Shown piece after piece: positions 55,547 to 64,000 of a stretch of 64,000 nucleotides of DNA (the stretch's first letter is position 1; the number at the start of each line of letters is the position of its first letter). A program made the translations under genes and the position numbers. The notes beneath the pieces were generated by a model that was not told where the DNA came from, searched no databases, and saw only the letters and a program-made list of their open reading frames with translations. Origin of the DNA: Methylobacterium phyllostachyos (GTDB lineage: Bacteria; Pseudomonadota; Alphaproteobacteria; Rhizobiales; Beijerinckiaceae); NCBI RefSeq assembly GCF_900103445.1, contig NZ_FNHS01000002.1, forward strand, positions 1-64,000. Reading direction: 5' to 3'.

Positions 55547-55871
55547 GAGGAATCGTGGGCTCCGATCGGAATGACCGGTTGCCGTGCGCGACGGCACGCT
55601 TGAGCGCCGAACGGGCTGCCGAGTCCCGGGCTGGTCGCGCTGTGCCGCGTTCGGGCGCAAACGGAACGACGACCACCCGGGCCGTGACGTCAGCGTGGCG
55701 CCGCATGAGGGCGCCGTCAAAGCTCGCGAGAGCGCCCTGGCCTGACCGGAGAAAGCTCCGCAACTCGGCAGCCTTCGCCCGCCGCTCGGCCCGTATCTTG
55801 ATGAGGGCGATCACCAGACCGATCAACCCTGCCGCCTCTAGCACGGCAGAGACCACGTAGCCCGAAGCCAT
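55533..55871 (-). CDS. Small membrane-anchored protein, unknown
   Basis: A 112-aa protein: N-terminal membrane helix (YVVSAVLEAAGLIGLVIALI), basic segment KIRAERRAKAAELRSFLRSG, then a mostly polar C-terminal half. No family recognised, weak ribosome-binding site. Retained because the helix-plus-basic-patch layout looks protein-like. Confidence 0.45.
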   Translation of the reverse strand: MASGYVVSAVLEAAGLIGLVIALIKIRAERRAKAAELRSFLRSGQGALASFDGALMRRHADVTARVVVVPFAPERGTARPARDSAARSALKRAVAHGNRSFRSEPTIPLSAG

Positions 55872-56114
55872 CCGAATTCACCGCGCCTGTCGGGGAGGAA
55901 ACCGCCCAGGCGGCGGCCCGTCCCGATCTGCGCCCGTATGGTTAGTGGGGTCTTAACGACGCCTTCGATTGGGGCCGGTCGTATCGCTCTGAGGCCGCTC
56001 CCGCGGCTCCGACGCCGTGCAATCCGCCTTGCCACCCTCGCCGACATCGACGCGGTGGCCGGCGGCTCCGAACCGGACCACTGGATGGGCTGGAGTTACC
56101 CTCGCGTCAGCGGC

Positions 56115-56498
56115 CTACCACATGTCGAGGGCGACGCGGGCCTCGTCCGACATGCGGCTCTGATCCCACGGCGGATCGAAGACCATCGTCACCGAGCAGG
56201 ACTGAACCCCCTGCACCGCAGCCACCGCGTTCTCGACCCAGCCGGGCATCTCGCCCGCCACCGGGCAGCCCGGGGCGGTGAGCGTCATGTCGATGGCGAC
56301 CTTCCGGTCGTCGCTGATATCGACCTTGTAGATCAGGCCGAGCTCGTAGATGTCGGCCGGGATCTCCGGATCGTAGACGCTCTTCAGCGCCGCGACGATG
56401 TCGTCGGTCAGGCGATCCAGCTCCGCCGGCGGGATCGCGGAGTCGCCGGCGACGGCGGGGGCGTTCATGCCGCCCGTGATGGTGGCGTCGGTGGTCAT
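56115..56498 (-). CDS. sufT: Fe-S assembly protein SufT (DUF59)
   Basis: A 127-aa MIP18/DUF59 protein, last gene of the suf operon. Core: LTDDIVAALKSVYDPEIPADIYELGLIYKVDI, the conserved Cys in TLTAPGCPVAGEMP, and VFDPPWDQSRMSDEARVALDMW. An N-terminal ~30 residues are variable. SufT assists Fe-S maturation under high demand. ATG at 56498, 52 bases past the sufS stop. Confidence 0.94.
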   Translation of the reverse strand: MTTDATITGGMNAPAVAGDSAIPPAELDRLTDDIVAALKSVYDPEIPADIYELGLIYKVDISDDRKVAIDMTLTAPGCPVAGEMPGWVENAVAAVQGVQSCSVTMVFDPPWDQSRMSDEARVALDMW

Positions 56499-56550
56499 CG
56501 CTTCACTCTCTTCGGACGCGTCCGGACGGGACCGGCTTCGAACCCGTATA

Positions 56551-57795
56551 TCAGGTGAACAGCATTTCTGCCTTGGCGAGCGCCTCGGCAAGGGCATCGA
56601 TCTCGGCCGTCGTGTTGTACAGGCCGAACGAGGCGCGGCAGGTCGAGGTGACGCCGAAGCGGTTGAGCAGCGGCATCGCGCAATGCGTCCCGGCCCGCAC
56701 CGCCACGCCCTGGCGGTCGATCACCGTGGCGATGTCGTGGGCGTGCGCGCCCTTCATCTCGAAGGCGATCACGCCGCCCTTCCCCGCAGCCGTGCCGATC
56801 AGGCGCAGCGCGTTCATGGCCCCGAGCCGCTCCTGCGCGTAAGCCGTGAGCTTCGCCTCGTGGGCCGCGATCGCGTCGCGGCCGAGAGTCATCATGTATT
56901 CGAGCGCCGCGCCGAGGCCCACCGCCTCGATGATCGCCGGGGTGCCGGCCTCGAACTTGTGGGGCGGATCGTTGTAGGTGATCCCATCCTCGCTGACCGT
57001 CCGGATCATCTCGCCGCCGCCCTGGTAGGGCGGCAGGCGATCCAGCCACTCCTTCTTGCCGTAGAGCACGCCGATGCCGGTCGGTCCGTAGACCTTGTGA
57101 CCGGTGAAGACGAAGAAGTCGCAATCGAGCGCCCGGACGTCGACGGGCGTGTGCACCGCGCTCTGCGCCCCGTCGAGCAGGACCGGCACGCCGTGGGCGT
57201 GGGCGATGCGGACGATCTCGGCGGCCGGCGTCACCGTGCCCAGCACATTCGACATGTGGGTGATCGCCACCATCTTGGTGCGCGGTGAAAACAGCTTCTC
57301 GTACTCTTCGACCGTGAAATTGCCGTCGTCGTCCACCGGCGCCCACTTGATCACGGCGCCGCGGCGTTCGCGCAGGAAGTGCCAGGGTACGATGTTGGAG
57401 TGGTGCTCCATAATCGAGAGGATGATCTCGTCCCCCTCCCCGATCAGCCCACCCCAACCCATCGACGAGGCCACGAGGTTGTAGGCCTCGGTGGCGTTGC
57501 GGGTGAAGATGATCTCGTCCGTCGAGGCCGCGTTGAGGAACTGGCGCGTGGTCTCGCGGGCGCCCTCGAACCCCTCGGTCGCGGCATTCGCCATGTAGTG
57601 CAGGCCGCGATGGACGTTCGCGTAGCCGGTCTCCATGCAGGAGACCATCGCGTCGATGACCTGCTTGGGCTTCTGCGCCGAGGCAGCGTTGTCGAGGTAG
57701 ACCAGCTTTTTGCCGTAGACCTGCTGGCCCAGGATCGGGAAATCCCTCCGGATCGCCTCGACATCGTAGGTGGGGGTGAGGACGGGTGCGTTCAT
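56551..57795 (-). CDS. sufS: Cysteine desulfurase SufS
   Basis: A 414-aa PLP enzyme taking sulfur from cysteine for cluster building. PLP Lys234 is in FTGHKVYGPTG; catalytic Cys372 is in VRAGTHCAMPLL. HHSNIVPWH, DGAQSAVHTPVDV and TSTCRASFGLYNT are conserved group-II features. It relies on a SufE- or SufU-type partner, not visible here. A palindromic repeat separates it from sufD. Confidence 0.97.
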   Translation of the reverse strand: MNAPVLTPTYDVEAIRRDFPILGQQVYGKKLVYLDNAASAQKPKQVIDAMVSCMETGYANVHRGLHYMANAATEGFEGARETTRQFLNAASTDEIIFTRNATEAYNLVASSMGWGGLIGEGDEIILSIMEHHSNIVPWHFLRERRGAVIKWAPVDDDGNFTVEEYEKLFSPRTKMVAITHMSNVLGTVTPAAEIVRIAHAHGVPVLLDGAQSAVHTPVDVRALDCDFFVFTGHKVYGPTGIGVLYGKKEWLDRLPPYQGGGEMIRTVSEDGITYNDPPHKFEAGTPAIIEAVGLGAALEYMMTLGRDAIAAHEAKLTAYAQERLGAMNALRLIGTAAGKGGVIAFEMKGAHAHDIATVIDRQGVAVRAGTHCAMPLLNRFGVTSTCRASFGLYNTTAEIDALAEALAKAEMLFT

Positions 57796-57838
57796 CGCTT
57801 CTCACTCACGGAGCGCCCTCCTTTCGGAAGGACGGAAT

Positions 57839-57918
57839 CCCCTCCCCCTTGTGGGGAGGGGTAAGGGGTGGGGGTGGTTCAGGATCGAGCGACCCGGAGC
57901 CTTTTGGCCGCCCCCACC
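57839..57918. repeat. Palindromic repeat inside suf (sufD-sufS)
   Basis: Hairpin CCCCTCCCC-CTTGT-GGGGAGGGG (57839-57861), then GGTGGGGGTGG paired with CCGCCCCCACC at about 57908-57918. The 208-base gap between sufD and sufS is otherwise featureless. Same family as 60172-60281. Confidence 0.8.
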
Positions 57919-58003
57919 ACTGGTTCCTCCCCGCAAGCGTGACCGATTCCGGGCACGCCCGGGATCGCCAGGGGAAGGAAAGCGCGGCGCGGATCGAGGA
58001 ACG

Positions 58004-59326
58004 CTAGCCGCGCGCCTTCAACCAAGCCTCGATCTCGCCGATCAGCGCCGCGCGGGCGCCCTCGTGCGTGACCGCCTCAACCGCCTCACCCACGAAAGCC
58101 TGAACGAGCAGGCTCTCGGCGGTCGCGCGCGGCAGGCCGCGGGCCATCAGGTAGAACAGCAGATCCTCGTCCGGCGCGCCGCAGGTGGCCCCATGGCCGC
58201 AGGCGACGTCGTCGGCAAAAATCTCCAGCTCCGGCTTGTTCATCATCTGCCCCTCGTCGGTGAGGAGGAGGCAGTCGGACTTCATCTTGCCGTCGGTCTG
58301 CTGGGCGGCCTGCCGAACGATGATCTTGCCCTGGAACACGCCGGTGGCGTCGCCATCGATGATCCACTTGAACTGCTCGCGGCCGACGCCGCCGACCGCC
58401 GCGTGGTCGGCGAGCAGCGTCGAATCGGCGAGCTGGCCCCTGCGCAGCATGGCGGCGCCGTTGACGACGACGTTCGTGCCCTCGCCCGCGACATGGACGT
58501 AGATCTGGTGGCGTGACAGCACGGCCCCGGTCACGAGGTTCACGGTCTCGACCTGACCCTCGGCCTCGACCTTCAGCGACAGGGTCGAGAGCGCGATGGC
58601 GGCATCGCCCTCAATGTTCAGGCGGGTATGCCGGAAGACGGCCTTGGGGCCGACCACCACGTCGAGGGCATCGTTCGGCTGACAAGTGAGACCGTTCGGC
58701 CCCTCATGGCTCTCCAGCAGGCTGAACGCAGCGTCCTCGCCGATCTGGACCAGCACACGGGTCGCCGTCGAGAACGGCGTGTTGCCGGTGCCGACGAAGC
58801 GCAGGTGGATCGGCTGCTCTGGCTTGGCGCCGGGGGCGACCCGGATCACCGCGCCGTCCGCCAGGAAGGCGGTGTTGAGCTGATAGACCGGATTCTCCCG
58901 GGCCTGGGGCACGGGGGCCAACTGCGTCAGGGCGGTGTCGCCCTGGCTCAGGGCGTCGTTGAGCGGCAGGATCGTGACGCCGGCCGGGATTTTATCGAGG
59001 TCGGACAGCTCGCGGATGAGATGGCCGTTCACGAAGGTCAGACGCGCGGCCTCAAGACCAGAAAAGCCCTTCGCTTGGGCAACGGCGGCCTTGGCGGCGT
59101 CGAGGCTCGGCGCCTCGGCCGGCGGCGCGGCTTCGGCGATCGCGGCGCGCAGGTCCGTATACTTGAACGCCTCGACCCGGCGGCTCGGCAGGCCGGTCGC
59201 CTCGAAGAAGCGGAATGCCTCCTCGCGGGCGATGGTGGTCTCGCTGGCGAAGCTCTGGCGGGCGGTCTCGAACAGCTTCGACAGGCCGGCCTCGGCGGGG
59301 GAGCGGAGGTTGGTGACGTCGGCCAT
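58004..59326 (-). CDS. sufD: Fe-S assembly scaffold subunit SufD
   Basis: A 440-aa beta-helix protein, partner of SufB in the SufBC2D scaffold. Conserved C-terminal region: FKWIIDGDATGVFQGKIIVRQAAQQTDG, LLTDEGQMMNKPELEIFADDVACGHGATCGAPDEDLLFYLMARGL (His and Cys of the scaffold interface). Overlaps closely with sufC (3 bases between stop and start regions). Confidence 0.96.
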   Translation of the reverse strand: MADVTNLRSPAEAGLSKLFETARQSFASETTIAREEAFRFFEATGLPSRRVEAFKYTDLRAAIAEAAPPAEAPSLDAAKAAVAQAKGFSGLEAARLTFVNGHLIRELSDLDKIPAGVTILPLNDALSQGDTALTQLAPVPQARENPVYQLNTAFLADGAVIRVAPGAKPEQPIHLRFVGTGNTPFSTATRVLVQIGEDAAFSLLESHEGPNGLTCQPNDALDVVVGPKAVFRHTRLNIEGDAAIALSTLSLKVEAEGQVETVNLVTGAVLSRHQIYVHVAGEGTNVVVNGAAMLRRGQLADSTLLADHAAVGGVGREQFKWIIDGDATGVFQGKIIVRQAAQQTDGKMKSDCLLLTDEGQMMNKPELEIFADDVACGHGATCGAPDEDLLFYLMARGLPRATAESLLVQAFVGEAVEAVTHEGARAALIGEIEAWLKARG

Positions 59327-59329
59327 GGC

Positions 59330-60082
<753 letters not shown>

Positions 60083-60171
60083 GTCTTGGTCGTCCTATTC
60101 GAATTCGCTGATTGTCCCCTGCCCCCGAGGTCTCGCTGCTCACGCACCCTGGCGTGGCGAAGCGCGACGCG

Positions 60172-60281
60172 CCCTCCTCCCCCTTGCGGGGAGGCATTGG
60201 AGGTGGGGGTGGAGCAGGAGGCAACGCCGCGCTTTATCCGGCACCACCCCCAGCCCTGCCCCTCCCCACAAGGGGGAGGGG
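60172..60281. repeat. Palindromic repeat inside suf (sufB-sufC)
   Basis: Left arm CCTCCTCCCCCTTGCGGGGAGG and right hairpin CCCCTCCCC-ACAAG-GGGGAGGGG (60259-60281) are inverted copies that also pair with each other through GGAGGTGGGGGTGG / CCACCCCCAGCCC. It fills most of the 224-base sufB-sufC gap. Confidence 0.83.
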
Positions 60282-60306
60282 GAATGCGCACACCCGTGGA
60301 GGGTTC

Positions 60307-61776
<1,470 letters not shown>

Positions 61777-61845
61777 CAGCGTCTCCTAGGCATCTCCGGC
61801 GTCAAGGGCCGGGAAGCGACTGTCGGAAGGCGGGGGCGGCGGCGC

Positions 61846-63015
61846 TCAGGCCGCCTGTCCTCGCCGCTTATATAGGGGCTGCAAGACCCGTTCTAAGGCG
61901 TCGAGAAAGCATGCCACCTCCTCGTCCACCGTGTTCCAGCCGAGACTGACGCGCAGCGCCCCCCCGGCGAGCCCCGGATCGACGCCCATCGCAGCGAGCG
62001 TCGCCGAGCGCGCGACCTTTCCGGATGAGCAGGCCGAGCCCGACGACACCGCCACGCCGGCGAGGTCGAGGGCGATCACGGCCGCGGGGGCATCGAGCCC
62101 CGGGACCGAGAAATTCAGGGTGTTGGGCAGGCGCGGGGCTCCGGCCGCGAAGATGACGGCGTCGGGTGCCAGAGCCCGCACGCCGGCCTCGATCCGGTCG
62201 CGCAGGGCAGTCAGCCGCGCCTGCTCCCCATCCAGCGCTGCGCGTGCGGCCCGAGCCGCCTCGCCGATGCCGACGATGGCCGGCAGGCACTCGGTGCCGC
62301 AACGCTGCCGCCGTTCCTGGCCGCCGCCGCGCAGGAGGGCGGCCTCCAGGCTGACGCTTTCGGCCAGCACCAGCGCGCCGACGCCCTTCGGCGCCGCGAA
62401 CTTGTGGCCCGACAGGGTGAGCGCGTCGAGGCCGAGCGCCACCATGTCGAGGGGGATCTTGCCGGCCGCCTGAACGGCGTCGCTGTGTACCAGGGTGCGA
62501 CCGTGCGCCCGCGCCAGCGCGACGATCGCGGTGAGCGGCTGTACCGCGCCGGTCTCGTTGTTGGCGGCATGGACCGACAGGAGCACGGTCTCGTCCGCCA
62601 GCGACGCGAGGCGATCCTCAAGGGCGGCGAGGTCGATGACGCCATCCCCGTCAACCGGCAGCCGTTCCACCGCGGCTTCGGGGAACCGGTGTCCCGCGGC
62701 GACGCAGGGATGCTCGGTCGCCGTATGCAGAAGCCGGGTCGGAGGCGGCAGACCGCGGCCGCGCAGATCGCCCGACAGCACGGCATTCGCCGCCTCGGTG
62801 CCGCCGCTGGTGAAGATCACCTGTTCGGCCCGTGCGCCCACCAGGGCCGCGACCGCGGCGCGGGCGGCCTCCAGCGCGGCCCGGGCGGCCCGGCCCTCCG
62901 CATGGATCGAAGACGGGTTGCCGGGGAGCATCAGCGCGCGCACCACCGCGTCTGCCACGGTCGGGCGGACCGGCGCAGTGGCGTTGTAGTCCAGATAGGC
63001 GCGGGCCCGGCTCAT
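61846..63015 (-). CDS. Cysteine desulfurase, NifS/IscS-type, suf leader
   Basis: A 389-aa PLP-dependent desulfurase of group I. PLP Lys205 in LSGHKFAAPK, catalytic Cys329 in SSGSACSSGK on a flexible loop. VHAANNETGAVQPL and LDYNATAPVRP are class features. It heads the suf operon, ahead of sufB, while a second desulfurase (SufS) is at the end. ATG 63015 chosen; GTG or ATG upstream would add 12 residues. Preceded by two Irr-like boxes. Confidence 0.93.
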   Translation of the reverse strand: MSRARAYLDYNATAPVRPTVADAVVRALMLPGNPSSIHAEGRAARAALEAARAAVAALVGARAEQVIFTSGGTEAANAVLSGDLRGRGLPPPTRLLHTATEHPCVAAGHRFPEAAVERLPVDGDGVIDLAALEDRLASLADETVLLSVHAANNETGAVQPLTAIVALARAHGRTLVHSDAVQAAGKIPLDMVALGLDALTLSGHKFAAPKGVGALVLAESVSLEAALLRGGGQERRQRCGTECLPAIVGIGEAARAARAALDGEQARLTALRDRIEAGVRALAPDAVIFAAGAPRLPNTLNFSVPGLDAPAAVIALDLAGVAVSSGSACSSGKVARSATLAAMGVDPGLAGGALRVSLGWNTVDEEVACFLDALERVLQPLYKRRGQAA

Positions 63016-63160
63016 CGGCGTTCCGTGCGTTCCTTGTCTGTCGCGCGTCACAATTCCTTGCCTTCCGACCGGTCCGACGTGCTAAGGGCCGCCGATGGAT
63101 CGAGGCCCGCCGACCGGCAGGATCGGCTCAGGCAGCCCGTGCGACGCACCGAGCGGTCTT

Positions 63161-63177
63161 TTTAGAACAATTCTAAT
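63161..63177. promoter_or_regulatory. Irr-type iron box 1
   Basis: TTTAGAACAATTCTAAT: inverted repeat TTAGAA-CAA-TTCTAA, close to the rhizobial ICE/Irr-box pattern TTTAGAA-N3-TTCTAAA. It lies 146 bases upstream of the first suf ATG. Assignment to Irr is from pattern knowledge. Confidence 0.72.
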
Positions 63178-63180
63178 CGC

Positions 63181-63196
63181 CTAGAACTGTTCTAAG
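63181..63196. promoter_or_regulatory. Irr-type iron box 2
   Basis: CTAGAACTGTTCTAAG: arms TAGAA-CTG-TTCTA. The centre is about 19 bases from that of box 1, roughly two DNA turns, so two dimers could sit on the same face. It is between divergent suf and hydrolase genes. Confidence 0.68.
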
Positions 63197-63287
63197 AGTG
63201 CTTTTATGGTGCTCGCGCATTGAGTCAAGGCTGCGTGAGCTTGGCGCCACGCGCGCGGCGGGCGCATGCGAGAGTGAGTATTGAACC

Positions 63288-63944
63288 ATGCCCGAAGTCA
63301 TCTTCACCGGCCCCGCCGGCCGCCTGGAAGGCCGCTATCAGGCCCCTAAGAAGCGTGGCGCGCCGATCGCGATCATCCTGCACCCGCACCCGCAATTCGG
63401 GGGCACGATGAACAATCAGATTGTGTACAACCTTTTCTATACCTTCGCCAATCGTGGCTTCGCAGCCCTGCGTTTCAATTTCCGTGGGGTCGGCCGCAGC
63501 CAGGGCTCGTTCGATCACGGCTCGGGCGAGCTGTCCGACGCCGCGGCCGCGCTGGATTGGGTGCAGTCGGTGAACCCGGAGGCGAAGGCCTGCTGGATCG
63601 CCGGCGTGTCCTTCGGCTCGTGGATCGGCATGCAGCTGCTGATGCGCCGGCCGGAGATCGAGGGCTTCATCTCCATCGCCGCGATGGCCAACCGTTACGA
63701 CTTCACCTTCCTGGCGCCGTGTCCGTCCTCCGGCCTGTTCGTGCACGGCTCCGAGGACCGGGTCGCTCCGGCCCGCGAGGTCATGCCGGTCATCGAGAAG
63801 GTGAAGGTGCAGAAAGGCGTCATCATCGAGCATCAGGTGGTCGAGGGTGCCAACCACTTCTTCGACGGCAAGGTCGAGGAGCTGACTCAGACCGTCGATA
63901 CCTACCTCGACAAGCGCCTCGGCAAGCGCGAGGAGGCAGCCTGA
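63288..63944 (+). CDS. Alpha/beta hydrolase beside suf
   Basis: A 218-aa alpha/beta hydrolase of a short family commonly next to suf in this order. LHPHPQFGGTMNNQIV, FNFRGVGRSQGSFDHG, nucleophile Ser108 in GVSFGSW, Asp in HGSEDRVAP, His in EGANHFFDG. Substrate unknown. It shares the divergent region with the Irr boxes and may be iron-regulated too. Confidence 0.9.
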   Translation: MPEVIFTGPAGRLEGRYQAPKKRGAPIAIILHPHPQFGGTMNNQIVYNLFYTFANRGFAALRFNFRGVGRSQGSFDHGSGELSDAAAALDWVQSVNPEAKACWIAGVSFGSWIGMQLLMRRPEIEGFISIAAMANRYDFTFLAPCPSSGLFVHGSEDRVAPAREVMPVIEKVKVQKGVIIEHQVVEGANHFFDGKVEELTQTVDTYLDKRLGKREEAA

Positions 63945-64000
63945 CGCATCTCAGGTTCGCGCCTTGACGGGACGCGGCCCGGAGGAATACGGCGCGGGCT

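Noticed and set aside
63945..64000. Possible next gene at the window end
   Set aside because: Only 56 bases remain; no start with a protein-like continuation can be judged.

Overview
The window is a very GC-rich, densely coded stretch of alphaproteobacterial chromosome. Hyphomicrobiales, and most likely Methylobacterium or Methylorubrum, fits best. The reasons are the gene families and orders seen: ruvB-ybgC-tolQRAB, a CcrM-type adenine methylase, a DivL-type kinase with Tyr at the phospho-acceptor position, an F0 operon with both b and b' subunits, a suf operon headed by a second cysteine desulfurase behind Irr-like boxes, and dispersed GC-rich palindromes. Genus is inference from overall character, not from a search. 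I see no rRNA, tRNA, CRISPR array, prophage, transposase or integrase.

Layout. 1-7424: 3' end of ruvB, a DUF4142-type periplasmic protein, ybgC, an HpcH/HpaI aldolase (opposite strand), then tolQ-tolR-tolA-tolB; pal does not follow tolB. 7568-19783, all minus strand: an MFS exporter, divL, ahcY (18-bp palindrome upstream), a CsbD-like protein, the potassium transporter kup, then bioD directly downstream of secA. 20046-27246: periplasmic PpiC-type isomerase, a parDE toxin-antitoxin pair, a 52-aa membrane peptide, hemH, uracil-DNA glycosylase, a small secreted protein, an orphan N-terminal fragment of an acyl-CoA synthetase, dsbB with a DUF5993-like partner, an enoyl-CoA hydratase and a one-helix membrane protein. 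27312-38906: cardiolipin synthase overlapping tail-to-tail with an endonuclease/exonuclease/phosphatase protein, a YhaO/YhaN (Mre11/Rad50-like) pair, an M32 carboxypeptidase, the ABC-F protein Uup, a proline-rich small protein and a polyhydroxyalkanoate-system protein. 39020-44003: RlpA-like protein, a 640-bp AT-richer gap, ccrM, then mutY opposite dciA and a DsbA-like oxidoreductase. 44193-46890: the F0 operon atpI-atpB-atpE-b'-b with a clear sigma70-like promoter and a strong terminator. 47119-54282: type II NADH dehydrogenase, formate/nitrite-type transporter, CinA-like protein, sfsA, FkbM methyltransferase, alpha/beta hydrolase and a two-gene ABC exporter. 54431-55871: small orphan genes. 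56115-63015, minus strand: desulfurase-sufB-sufC-sufD-sufS-sufT, with palindromic repeats inserted in two intercistronic gaps and two tandem Irr-type boxes at the head; an alpha/beta hydrolase diverges from it.

Most of this is conserved core chromosome: envelope integrity (Tol, SecA, RlpA, PpiC, Kup, Cls), cell-cycle control (DivL, CcrM), DNA repair (RuvB, Ung, MutY, YhaO/N), respiration (F0, NDH-2), SAM recycling (AhcY) and Fe-S assembly (Suf). I did not find a convincing new multi-gene system. The items most worth following are the ahcY operator, the tandem Irr boxes, the AT-hook tail on MutY, the repeats inside suf, the 29-aa ORF at 55457 and the orphan adenylate-ligase fragment.
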